This document shows, in pieces, positions 24,535 to 34,565 of a stretch of DNA of 64,000 bases (within the stretch, counting starts at the first letter, position 1; each line of letters opens with the position of its first letter). Source of the stretch: Brachionus manjavacas (Eukaryota; Rotifera; Eurotatoria; Ploima; Brachionidae); the NCBI GenBank assembly GCA_019054805.1, contig JAHQIY010000001.1, positions 6,214,501 through 6,278,500 on the forward strand, in the 5' to 3' direction. The translations under genes and the position numbers were made by a program. The notes beneath the pieces were generated by a model. That model made no database searches and was not told the DNA's origin. It saw only the letters and a list, made by a program, of their open reading frames with translations.

Positions 24535-24800
24535 TAATTATTTATTTTCTGTTCCGAGCTATAGCTCCTTCATATTAACAAAAAAAACAATAATGTAATA
24601 AAGTTAAATAAGATAAAAAAATAAATAAAATAAAATAGCTTATAATAGAAGAAAATTAAAAATTAGATATATTAAAATAAAGAGTTACAGGATACAAATT
24701 TTTAAATGTTTGATTGTTCAGGGAAAAAAGTAGAAATAGTGAGGTACCAATTACACAGTGGAGTTGGGAATTCGAGGTATCTCGACTCAAAATCGGCTTT
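24535..24800 (-). repeat. LINE family B 3' fragment, minus strand
   Basis: Read on the minus strand, it holds the ORF end (CCAACTCCACTGTGTAATTG), an AT-rich 3' UTR and the GAAGGAGCTATAGCTCGG tail with A-rich end, as in the copies at 5.2 and 45.7 kb. It is 5' truncated. Confidence 0.7.
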
Positions 24801-24887
24801 ATATTCCTCAACCAAGAAAAAAAATTCTTGCCAAATTTATATTTCTTAACTTTTCAACCATCTAAAGGCTTTCTAATGACGCTTTAT

Positions 24888-25160
24888 CTATGACGAGCTA
24901 CTGCTCCTTCAGATTAAAAAAAAAATAAAAAAAAAATTTTAAGTAAAAATAAAATTAAATAAAACTTAAAAAAAATTAAATTTTGATATAAAAGAAAATT
25001 AAAATAGCATGAGAAATTAATGACAGGTGTAAAATGTTTAAGTATTGAACAGATCAGGAAAGAAATTAGAAATAACAAGGTAGCAATTATACAATAAAGG
25101 AGGCAAAATAATCCCATCGTTTAAAAACTTTTCAACGTCACTTAAGTGGAAAAAATTGGA
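24888..25160 (-). repeat. LINE family B tail fused to fucosyltransferase copy 1
   Basis: Starting within about 60 bases of the fucosyltransferase stop, the minus strand runs into the last codons of the LINE ORF (ending in a Phe-Pro-Asp-Leu-Phe-Asn-Thr stop), its AT-rich 3' UTR and the AATCTGAAGGAGCAGTAGCTCG tail. It is nearly identical to the segment after fucosyltransferase copy 2 (40945-41185), so the fusion predates or accompanied the duplication of the gene end. Confidence 0.8.
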
Positions 25161-25204
25161 AAAATTTATAAATTGTGGCTTGTTGAAATCATTAATTAAT
25201 ACCA

Positions 25205-26527
25205 TTAATTTATGATACATTGATCATTGAAAAAATCTGAAACACTGTTGTAGTAAATGAGCGAATCTTCAGTATTCAACCTGGTGCACAGTTCACACAA
25301 TCTTCTTCGTTCAGTTTGATAAGCAGAAAATACAACTTGATATTCCAGCTTCCACTTCAAATAGCTGTAATATGTGTCGAAATCATTGGCAACATGATTG
25401 AGGTAATTAGCCAATTTTTGTGCATCATAATCAAAGTCCTGAGCATGTATGAACGAATTAGGAGGAAGTTTGAGTTCATAGAATTGTTTGGACGGCTGTA
25501 TAACTATTGGTATGATGCCAATGTGCAGCATTTTCCAAACTTTTTCGGTCAAATAATTTGAGCAATTTTTTGATTCAAATGAAAGATAGAATTTGTTTTT
25601 GGTCAATTGTTCGTGCTCACAGCCCGAATCTCTTGAACATTCATCTTTTAGCCAAAAAAATCTTTTAAAAAAAGGCTTGAAATAGCTTGAACAAGCACCA
25701 AATACTTTGACTGGAAAATGCTCTCTCAATTGTTTGGCAAAGCTTATTCGAAATTTGGGCTCACAATTACTTACAAACCAAACTGCTTCATTTTTTTTAA
25801 ATTTAAAATTTATTTTAATCTTTTTAATTAAATTATCGTCATCTTGAAAAATTTTTCTATACATGCATCCATATGAACAATCGGATACTTCTGAATCTAT
25901 TCTGTAAGACATGGTCCAGTTGAATTCAAAATTGTCTAAACTTTTATCTACTTTATTGGCTTCATCATTCCATAGAATCCATATTTGGCTTCTTCTCCCT
26001 TTTAAATTATTTTTTAAGTTTTCTAAATAATTTTGGTTATGTTTAATTTGTTCTTCTAAGTCAGTCTGATGAAATAATAATGCTCCCGCTTCATAATGGC
26101 GCTTTTTATCACAAGTAAAAATGCAATTTTTAAATGGACATTCGTCCAAATATAGTTCTTTTTTGACACTTTCAATAGGTTTATTGTCAAATTTTAGGCA
26201 ATATTTAGTTGCACCGAAAATCTTTGTTACCTCCAGAATAATTATATCTTCGGATGTGTTATAAACTAAATTTCGTTTACCAGGGAAAACATTTTTCCAA
26301 TTGGAGTTGTAGAGATAAATATCTTTAAAATCTTTGATTTTTTTATACTGGCTAAAATAATTGAATGTCTGGACGTTTTCATCGGAAAATTGAATTTTAT
26401 TTGAAAATGAGTTTTTACTACCACATTTTAATTTTAATAAAAATATTATTAAAACAATAAAAAACAATAATTTAATTTTGTAAAATTTAGACAATCTTAC
26501 TATTCTAGTTGAATATCTTTTTAACAT
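25205..26527 (-). CDS. Alpha-1,3-fucosyltransferase (GT10), copy 1
   Basis: An uninterrupted 440-residue frame. A short cytoplasmic tail and one hydrophobic anchor (about 19-33) give the type II Golgi membrane topology usual in this family. The catalytic part holds WTMSYRIDSEV (204-214), WFVSNCEPKFR (250-260), the VKVFGACS segment (273-280) and the hallmark GDP-fucose-binding block FYLSFESKNCSNYLTEKVW (313-331), followed by the PPNSFIHAQDF segment (355-365) and a C-terminal Cys-x2-Cys (411-414). GT10 enzymes transfer L-fucose from GDP-fucose to GlcNAc of N- or O-glycans in the Golgi. Length is typical and there is no intron, as in many GT10 genes. From residue about 181 to the stop it is almost identical to copy 3, and from about 301 through 300 bases past the stop almost identical to copy 2, while its N-terminal half differs from both. 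The acceptor sugar cannot be inferred. Confidence 0.92.
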   Translation of the reverse strand: MLKRYSTRIVRLSKFYKIKLLFFIVLIIFLLKLKCGSKNSFSNKIQFSDENVQTFNYFSQYKKIKDFKDIYLYNSNWKNVFPGKRNLVYNTSEDIIILEVTKIFGATKYCLKFDNKPIESVKKELYLDECPFKNCIFTCDKKRHYEAGALLFHQTDLEEQIKHNQNYLENLKNNLKGRRSQIWILWNDEANKVDKSLDNFEFNWTMSYRIDSEVSDCSYGCMYRKIFQDDDNLIKKIKINFKFKKNEAVWFVSNCEPKFRISFAKQLREHFPVKVFGACSSYFKPFFKRFFWLKDECSRDSGCEHEQLTKNKFYLSFESKNCSNYLTEKVWKMLHIGIIPIVIQPSKQFYELKLPPNSFIHAQDFDYDAQKLANYLNHVANDFDTYYSYLKWKLEYQVVFSAYQTERRRLCELCTRLNTEDSLIYYNSVSDFFNDQCIIN

Positions 26528-28231
26528 TTTAAATTTAGAAAAATAATAATTTTCTAAATTTTTGTTGGAAACAAGTTTAATCGGTTTATTAATAATATTG
26601 ACATTTTAATTTATATAATAACAATTGGTATAAAATATCTTGAATCTGATTTTGGAAAGTAGTTTATTTGAATAAAAAAAATTGGATTTAAATTATTCAA
26701 TGGATGAGAAAAATTGCCTTTTATTTATTCAAAAATATTTAAACAAAAAACATTTAAAAACAATTGAATCGCTATTTTAAAGTTATTTTGGCTGTAAATT
26801 GAGTCAAGACAACCTTCAAATTTAGTTAGTTGAGTAATAAAATATATTTTGTTTCTTTGGTTTTCATAAATAAGTTTTTGTCAAATATTTACAAAATAAA
26901 ATAATCTGTGTGGTATCTTAGAAACAACTTTCATTAAGAATATGAAAATCTTTTAATCATCTTCTACGGAAATTATATGAAATGAATTTTTTTAATTGAA
27001 CGCTCTTTTCTATTAAATTTAAAAGTGCATGTTCAATTTCAATATTAAAAACACAAAATTAATAATTTAGTCTTAATGGTTTTAAAATAATTTATCCACT
27101 TTCTGAATTGTTTGACTAAGATCAGTTAAGATTTTTAATATAAGATATTAATTTAGGGTATTTTTTTTCAGAATCGATCACTAATCGATTCTGAAGAAGC
27201 ATTTGTTTAAAAACAGTGGCATGGCAACATGAGGCAAAGAACGCCGTTCTCTAAATAAATTTTTTTTTTAAATCAATAGACTTAATTTATGAAATTCTTT
27301 TAAAATGTGATGAAAAAAAATCTTATTTTTTTTAAAGACTTAGTTAATTCTGAATATTTATTTTACTAAAATTCTATAAAAAGCTATTAAAAATATCCAG
27401 AGATTTATTTTATTAAATTACCTAACAGTTTTTTAACTTAAGCAACTTATTTCCTTATTTTACCAAGTTTTTTTTCTGTAATATTTAACAATACCAATTC
27501 TCTCAGTTTCTTTTGGAAGAAGTTTTTCTTATCTTAAAAGATTATAAACGTGGTTTAAAAATTCAACGACTCAAGACTTAGTCTCAAATTTTGTTATTTT
27601 AGATATTGAAATAGAGGAAGATGAGGATATAAATTGATCTTGCAGTTATAGTATACATTTTTTCTTCAGTTAAAGTAAGAACTGATTTTAGATGCAATTT
27701 TGTTAAAAGTTATAAATTACATTATTTAGCAAGTTAAAATTGATGATCAATTCAAATATCTTTCAAATATCTTTGAGCTTAAAATTTGGTGGTCAAAAAT
27801 TCTGGTCGCCAAAACATGCGATCAGAATCGATTAGTTTGAACGGTTCCTGCTTTGTATTATTCAGATATTTTTTTCCTTCAATAGTAAAGAGTATCCATC
27901 AATAAAACCTAATAAAATATTTTTTCCAATTTAATTTATCTTTAATTAAAATAATTTAAAAGTAAGACAAAATAATTTTTCGTTAATAATTAATGTTTTT
28001 TTATTCTAGGCAAAAAAATGACACCAAATCTAAAGGCGATAATTTATTAAATCGGTTAAAGTACTGATCGCACTCATGATCGTTTTTATTGATGTGATCA
28101 CATAATTTGGTTAGCAGAATGATAATTAAAAATTTGGCATCAATTTTTTTTATAAAAAATAAAACTAATATGAATTTAAAAAAAATGTTTGAATTGATCA
28201 TCAACTTCAAATTACCCGTTATTTTATACTT
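26528..28231. other. Upstream region of fucosyltransferase copy 1
   Basis: AT-rich, no gene recognised. The part next to 26527 should contain the promoter of the minus-strand gene. A small perfect hairpin, CAGAATCGAT / ATCGATTCTG with a 5-base loop, lies at 27169-27193. Confidence 0.5.
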
Positions 28232-28262
28232 TTTTCTGCGCGGAGCTTAAACTCCTTCAGAA
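28232..28262 (-). repeat. LINE family B terminal tail scrap
   Basis: The minus strand reads TCTGAAGGAGTTTAAGCTCC, the family B 3' motif, with nothing else of the element preserved. Confidence 0.5.
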
Positions 28263-28282
28263 AAATTAAATTAAAATTAAAA

Positions 28283-29160
28283 TAAAGTATGGTTCACTTG
28301 TTACTGGAACGATTCTTGTTCTCAGGTTTTATGAACTATTAGTTCACCTAATTTAAAAAAGCTAATGTAATGATAAAAATTAAGATAGAAAAGATAATTA
28401 CATAGAAAATTTAAAGTTGGGCGGAGTAGAAAAATTTTTCGAAATAGATGAATCTATGTTCCCCAAAGTCAAACTCTTAAAGGGTGAACAATTTATTTTA
28501 ATTTTTTTTAATTTTTATTATTTATGCTGAAAGGCAAATATTTAAGAAGAGAGCGCATTTAGGTATTTGAGATTATGGAAAGGGTAATTCCATGTCAACT
28601 AGATCATAGCAAATGCTATTTCTAAAGTTCCTCCAAAAAAGAAAAAAACTAAAAAACTATTAGCTAATTTTTATATCAGTTTCGAGAATAAGCCTTTCTA
28701 TTAAATTTTGAGCTTTATTCAATTTGTTCGCATAATCTAAAAATCTTTCGTCTAATTCTATTTTGAACAAAAAAATTGGGTGAACCAATAGTTCACAAAA
28801 CTTGATAACAAGAATTTTTCGGATAATAAGTGAACTATGGTTTACCTAACCGACTAGATCCAGTTTTTAAATGATTGAATATAAAATTTAATCAAAAAGA
28901 ATTATTTATCTTTTTTTTTCTTTTTAATGCTCACTTTTAATTTTATATTATTTAAGTACATTTTTAGTTTTTTTATATGTTTCTAGTCTGAATGAGCATT
29001 TTCTTGGGAAAAAATAAATAAATGAATTATTTAAAAATTAAAAAAGAATTTTCAATATTTTTTTCAGATTTTAAAAAAAAATTAAACTCATTCTATTTCA
29101 CTAAAGAGTTTAATTTCAAAAATGAAAATGCTTGCAATATTAACTTAAAATTATTTTTTT
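28283..29160. repeat. Dispersed repeat R, copy 1 (second copy at 57.7-58.6 kb)
   Basis: This block aligns along its length with 57735-58640: a MITE with inverted ends (GGTTCACTTGTTACTGG at the left; the complement of AGTCGGTTAGGTAAACC at about 28838-28853), then an AT-rich segment with a LINE-B-like tail near 28990-29020 and a shared unit around 29075-29155. The open frame at 29022-29237 lies within this repeat and is not considered a gene. This copy lacks the outer inverted repeats of the 57.4-58.7 kb copy. Confidence 0.7.
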
Positions 29161-29277
29161 ATTTGAGAGCAAGATTAAAGTTCTCACTATGGTTGCTAAA
29201 ACGAGATACAAAACGTAATATAAATAAACCAAAATGAATAAGTTTTGTTTAATTGTAGTTGATCTGACGCTAAAAAA

Positions 29278-31420
29278 TCATCCAATTTTTTTTAAATTGT
29301 ATTTTGATGTTGCTACCAATGCGTCAGGTAGTAATCTATTCCAGTTATCAACTACTCGATTTAAAATGAAATTCTCATTGTGATTTATCCTTGGGTATTG
29401 CTTTACCAATCTATGCTTTTGACCACGAATGTTTACAGCTGGGCCGTCCGAAAACAATAAATTCACTAGTTTACTCGGATTATGCCTGTCAACTTTGCTT
29501 TACCTTTTACTAATCTTGAAATATTCGATAAGATCACCTCGCTCTCCTCACTTTGAGGGTGGTTAGTCATATTAGCCTTTCTTCATAGGTGAGGTGACAA
29601 ATGGGCTTGACAAGCTTCGTTGCCCTCTTCGATCTTTTCTAAAATGTTAATCTTCTTCTTTGTAGAGGGTTGTAATCCAGGTGAGGTCTAAGAAACGCAA
29701 CATTCTTAAAAGTGCTTACTGTCCAAAAATTAAAACTCCTACTCCACTGTCCCAATACTCTACTAAGAACGTCTAACTAGTCAAAGACAAAATCACCCAT
29801 AACAACTATTTGTTTACGGCCACTCAAAAGTAAATTTGTAAAAATCACAATTGAAAACAAGCTTTTCGAAAATATCTTTGGAATGTTAGTGAAGAGACAC
29901 CATCCAAAGCTCTTTTTATCTTTTATTTCAGCGATATTTTTTGACATTTCTGACTATTATCACTAATTCTTATCAATTTATAATGAGTAAAGACAATATT
30001 TTTATTGTTTTTTTTTTATAATAAAAGTGTGAAAAAAATTTATTGCTCGTTATAAGAAATTAATTGTTTGAAAAATTTTTTCGTGCTCGTTATAAGTTTT
30101 TTTTCTTAAATGATTAAGAGGTTTTTTAAAAAAAGCTCGTTCTATCAGGTTTTCTTTATATCGAAACTCGTTGTATTCAAAAAAATTTTATATTTTTTTC
30201 TATTGTTTGAAATCGGTTCCGGCAATACAGCTCGTTATAAAGAGGTGCTCGTTGTATGGGGTCTCGTTATATCGGGGTTCGACTTTACTTGCTATTTGAG
30301 TCAAAGACATTGATCTATAATTAATAGCATCCGAACGGCTAGCTTTTTTGAAAATTGGAGATATGTTGGCCTCTGGCAGTGGTCTACTATCATCAAGACC
30401 AAAAGTCGATTGAAACTGCGTATAAAAATATTTGCAACTCATCGTTTACAAAGTTTCCTTTCTTATCTTTTGGTGATCATATCCTATATATGCTATTTTT
30501 TGAGAGTTAATGTATGAGAATCTGCGTTTAGTTGTTTTTACGGCCTCTTATGATGTTCGACTCAGCTTAACTTCGCATTTCTCACTTCTTTTTTAATATT
30601 CTACAAATTTTGTTATATAATAACTTGATGGTTTTATGAAAATATACGAGTGACAATAAACCATTTGTTAAACCACTTGATATTTGTCCGAGTAGTAATA
30701 TTTTTTTTGGATAAAGATTGCTTTGGAATAAATTTAGAAACACCATCACGATTTAAAGATAATAATCTTTTGAACATTGAATCAGAGTTGGGACCATCCA
30801 TTTCAGTGATCCCTGTCCAAAGACATTTCTCCAAAGATTCATAGTCGCCTTTGTTATATAATATTTTATTTAAAAATTTTACCTTTGGATTATATATAAG
30901 CAACTACTTCCAGCTGAGTACCGAATAAAATTTATTCATTGTCGTTTTACCTAGATGAGGGCCCATATTTACCGAATAGACGTTATAATGATTGTCTGTC
31001 AAAACTAAGTCTTTAATTCTAATAATGTAGATTTTTGCACATGCTGAACAAGGAAATTATTCTCAAAATTAGTGATTACATTATAGCTTAAGACTCCAGA
31101 GTTACTCTTGCCTTCAACCAATTCATGCATGTTGTTTCAACTTTTCTTCGGCAAAATTAAAGTCCTCGGCAATGAGAAATTCAGTGTACTTTTTCTCGTC
31201 TAAAAATTTTTTAAGCTAAAGCTATAGTACTATTAATCTCATTCAAGATCTCGTAATTTGAGTACGGTGGTCGGTAAATACAACCTATAATTAAAGAGTC
31301 CATATCAGTAACAATTTTACACCAAATTTGTTCACCAACCACCGGTACTAGCCCATCTTCACCCACTTCCAGAGCTTGTTTGTCATTGTTTTGGCTAGGC
31401 TCTTTTAGTATCCTTGTTCT
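29278..31420 (-). pseudogene. Degenerate CR1-like LINE, minus strand
   Basis: On the minus strand, endonuclease pieces come first: LIIGCIYRPPYSNYEILNEI near 31300-31240 and LVLTDNHYNVYSVNMGP near 31000-30950. An RT N-terminal piece near 30400-30320 reads NISPIFKKASRSDAINYR. C-terminal pieces follow: LRPHLDYNPLQRRRL near 29700-29650 and NFILNRVVDNWNRLLPDAL near 29375-29320. The central RT with the catalytic YxDD is missing; its place is taken by an inserted repeat at 29950-30291. Multiple stops and shifts show it is inactive. The same domain order is seen in the better-preserved LINE at 34.6-38.3 kb, but this copy is much more diverged and represents an older family. Confidence 0.75.
29950..30291. 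mobile_element. Pogo/Tigger-type terminal region with CTCGTTATA repeats
   Basis: Seven copies of a CTCGTTATA-like motif occur at about 30042, 30086, 30137, 30166, 30231, 30248 and 30262, and the end reads (complement) AAGTCGAACCCCGATATAAC. Ends of this form are typical of pogo-like DNA transposons in many animals. It interrupts the CR1-like LINE where the RT core should be. The opposite terminus was not identified, so the left limit is approximate. Confidence 0.5.
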
Positions 31421-32176
31421 TACGACAGGATCTTACAAAATCTGACACCCCAGTTAAATTTTTTCCCATCCTGAAGCTCACTGTACTGAGCCTCCCGTCG
31501 CCTTGTCCAAACTTACCATTCCCTAAATTTCTTCTCTTTCTTAGTTCAATCTAAATCGAAAGTTCGTATGATACTTTAATAATTAAACAACTTGGCAAAT
31601 GATAAATTTTTCCTTTTTACTTCGACCAGACGTGATGAAAATTCAATTAAAAATCAAATGACACATTTTTAATGTTCTACCAAAAATTAATTGGCAAATT
31701 TTAAATTTTTCATTTGCAAGGATTTCTTTTTATTCATATAAAAGTCTATAAAAATTTCATTTATAAATTAATTATTATTATTTTTTCATTTATATGCCAG
31801 TGATTTTAAAAATTGACAGTTTCATTTATGATGTTTTTAATATTTAGAAAATCCTTTTTTTTAAATTGTACAAAAAGCAATCGATGGTCTTTTGATAAGA
31901 ATAGAGATCATACGATTTTTGGAGGATTAGCTCGTAGATGATTGTAATGTTTACATTAGTATCGACAAAGATGTCGCTATACCACAGTGATTATGAACAA
32001 TGATAAGTTCAAATTATCCGAACAAATATTGTGTTCAATTAATCTTAAACAATAAAAAAATATTTGGAGACTGTATTACGCCTGTAAAGGAATTACAATG
32101 TTTGCTGCAAAAAAGCTCTCAAGAATATTTATCAAATCGTGGATAACTTGACTGGAAAGATGAAGTATTTTGTTGA
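31421..32176. other. Spacer, nothing identified
   Basis: Less AT-extreme than most spacers (around 31860-32170) but with stops in every frame. No domain recognised; possibly an eroded element. Confidence 0.4.
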
Positions 32177-32260
32177 ATTTTCAACCAAATAAAGTTCATC
32201 ATGAACTTTATTTGGTTGAAAATTTCTAATTACAACATAAGTTATGTTGTAATTAGAAAT
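32177..32260. repeat. Two adjacent near-perfect palindromes
   Basis: Arms 32177-32198 and 32202-32223 are 22-bp perfect complements around a 3-base loop. Immediately after, 32222-32240 and 32242-32260 are 19-bp perfect complements around a single base. The two hairpins overlap by two bases. Confidence 0.9.
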
Positions 32261-32589
32261 CAATTTGGATACATAAAAGAGTTAACGTAAACACTGTTAT
32301 TTTTAGCAAACAAAGTAGTTAAAAATTAAAAAAAATCAGTTCGAAAACTCTAAAAATAAGAATAAGTAAGTACATTAAAAATAATTAATTTAAATAATAC
32401 ACTGATTGATTTTTTATTAATAAAGTCAATTATTTTTTGGACTTTTTTACTTTAAGATCCATTGAAAAATTTAAAAAAAGAATTTCTTTATTTCTTTATT
32501 GCTAAGATTATAATATAAATTAAAAAAATCAAAATTTAGATTGTTTATTAAAAAAATTGAGCTATTTTTTTACTTTCTGTACTTTTTTG

Positions 32590-32723
32590 CAATTAAAGTT
32601 AATTTTAATCATTATATTTAAACTTAAACGGGATCCGGGCTGATCCTTAGTTTAGAATTCGGGTATGCTTGAGGAAAGAAAAATATTTGTTAAATTTAAT
32701 ATTGATATTTAAAATATTGATTA
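32590..32723. repeat. Left half of element X, split by a transposon
   Basis: Matches 23060-23147 (AATCATTATAT...ACTTAAACGGG...TTAAAATATTGATTA) with a 50-base difference in the middle. The matching right half resumes at 38338 as TAATTAAAACATGTTTTTAT, so the intervening 5.6 kb is an insertion. Confidence 0.7.
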
Positions 32724-32799
32724 AAGTAATTCAGGGTTGAACCGTGAATTCTTCTTTGAATGACTATAACTTTTCTTTGAAAAAAAATTTTTCTATTAA

Positions 32800-33268
32800 G
32801 GTGCATTTAAGGCAATGTTTAAAAATAAATTTTTTCTCAAAAACAGCTGCTTGTAAAAGGCAAATATCTTGGCAAGTTGAGATCATATAAAAAAAGCTCT
32901 TCATTAGTTTGTGCGTATTGAGAGATATATCTCTCTTTTTTGTGAAATAAAGGTATAAAAGTAAAAAAAAAACAGATAAATTAAGAATATTTTTTATTTT
33001 TAAATCAAGAATAATAAAATTTAAAGCATTTAAAATCAGAAAATGAAAAAAAAAAATATACAAATCGGAGTATTTTTGGGAGAAAAAAGGGTTTTTAATG
33101 TTTCTATGCATCAAAAAACGCCTTTTTTCAAAGTTAAATAACTTTTTACCTGAAATAGGTAGAAACATAATAAAAACACCAAACATGGGTTATCATACAT
33201 GGGGAACACGAATATGTAAAAAAATTTAGAATCCCAGAGTAGTGACGTAGTTTTGCCTTAAATGCACC
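32800..33268. mobile_element. 469-bp MITE with 16-bp perfect inverted ends
   Basis: GGTGCATTTAAGGCAA at 32800-32815 and its exact complement at 33253-33268. One base outside each end lies a TA (32797-32798 and 33270-33271), consistent with a TA target duplication. It is absent from the partial second copy of the host composite, which begins after this point. The minus-strand open frame inside it looks like chance. Confidence 0.75.
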
Positions 33269-33618
33269 ATATATAAAAAAAAAGAATAAAAAGAACGCCT
33301 TTGTTAATAAAAATGACCAATAAAAAAGAATTTTTTAATTTTCTAATCTTCGCTTAAAAAAAAATGGCGATCCTCAAAAAAAAACTTTCTTGATAATTGG
33401 TAAAAATTTTAACAAAGAACACTGTTGTATGTATTTTTTGATGCTGATTACGAATTTTTTATTGAAAAATTCAAAAACTTAACCGATTTTCTGTTATTTT
33501 AAAATAAAATAAGTTGAAGAAAAAAATGGGATCGGGGTTAAACCGTTAATTTCATTTATTGCAATAAATAGTGTGAATTTTCTATTTGATTGATATTTAA
33601 AAAAAAAACTTTTTAAAT

Positions 33619-34243
33619 ATGCCAAGAAGTAACTTCCAAAAAGCTTATAGCGAAGAAACTTAACAAATAGCTATTGCCGAAATTGAAGCTAAAAAATTAA
33701 ACAAACATCAAGCTTCTGTGCGCTTTAACATTCCATATTCAACACTTAACGACCGAATCAATGAAAAGTATAAAAGACCTGCAAATGATAAAGGGGCTAC
33801 CCCATGGATCCCTAAAGAATTTGTCATTGGTTCAATCTGTTCTTCAACATCTACAATCAGCAAATAAAGAGAAAACGTCAACAAAAAAAACGAGGATTTA
33901 AAGAAAGTACGGTGAAGTTTTGACTGAGAATCAAGTTTTGAAACAATTAGAAGATGAAGAGCCAAAAAAGTTGAACAAAAAGAGGAAAAAAGTGACAATA
34001 ATCAGTGATGAAGAAGATGAAGAAGAGTCTGAAATTAAATATCTCCACTGAACGACCAAAAAAGTTGTTTCAAATGTAAAACAGTATTTGGAAAAGTCAA
34101 AACAAATCAAAACAAATCAAAACAAATCAAAACAAATGGATTTCTTGTGAGAAATGTAACAATTGGTCTTGTGGGAAATGCCTTCCAAGAGGCTTTGATT
34201 TAACTATGGAATTTTTTGTTCAAAAAAGTGTTCTAAATAGATA
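33619..34243 (+). pseudogene. Pogo-type transposase remnant, DDE domain deleted
   Basis: The N-terminus reads MPRSNFQKAYSEET, then an in-frame TAA, then a psq-type helix-turn-helix (VRFNIPYSTLNDRINEKYKR), as in pogo/Tigger and CENP-B-related transposases. The frame then moves to the C-terminal part: YGEVLTENQVLKQLEDEE, a basic and acidic stretch, and a Cys-rich end with Cys-x2-Cys pairs (CFKCK, SCEKCNNWSCGKCLP). The catalytic DDE core is missing, so this is an internal-deletion derivative. A 10-base unit (AACAAATCAA) repeated four times lies near 34099-34138; the second copy of this gene at 51.5 kb has three. Confidence 0.7.
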
Positions 34244-34565
34244 AATTTTGTTTTAAAATAGGGTACATATATTTTCTTATACATTTTTTGTATTTTAATT
34301 GCTTGAATTTATGTAATTCACGGATATACCCCAATGTAAGCGTTGAAACGTAAATGAAAGATCTTATTTTATTTTAACTATAACTTTTGAATCGTTCTTT
34401 TATTTTAAATTAAAGACAATATTCTATTTTATTATATTTTATATTATATTTTTTTCGAAAAAAAAAAATAAATCTCACAAATATAAGCACACGTAAGCCA
34501 AAAGTAAGGAAAAAAAAAAGCACAAGTAAGCCAGAATAAAATAAAAAACACGCAGTTTTTGTCAA

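Noticed and set aside
25316-25561. 81-codon open frames antisense to the C-terminal region of all three fucosyltransferases (also 40498-40743 and 59884-60129)
   Set aside because: They are mirror frames of the strongly conserved GT10 coding sequence; their conservation follows from the sense strand and they show no domain of their own.
32764-33186. 140-codon minus-strand ORF rich in Phe and Leu
   Set aside because: It lies wholly inside the MITE, is driven by A/T runs and has no recognisable domain.
33708-33998. Minus-strand ORF with Leu/Ser-rich sequence, also at 51612-52013, looking like a membrane protein
   Set aside because: It is antisense to the pogo transposase remnant; both copies are conserved only because the composite was duplicated.
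34097-34138. Short regular repeats (AACAAATCAA units) considered as a CRISPR-like or regulatory array
   Set aside because: Only four units without spacers, in a decayed transposase gene of a eukaryote; ordinary tandem slippage, with three units in the second copy.
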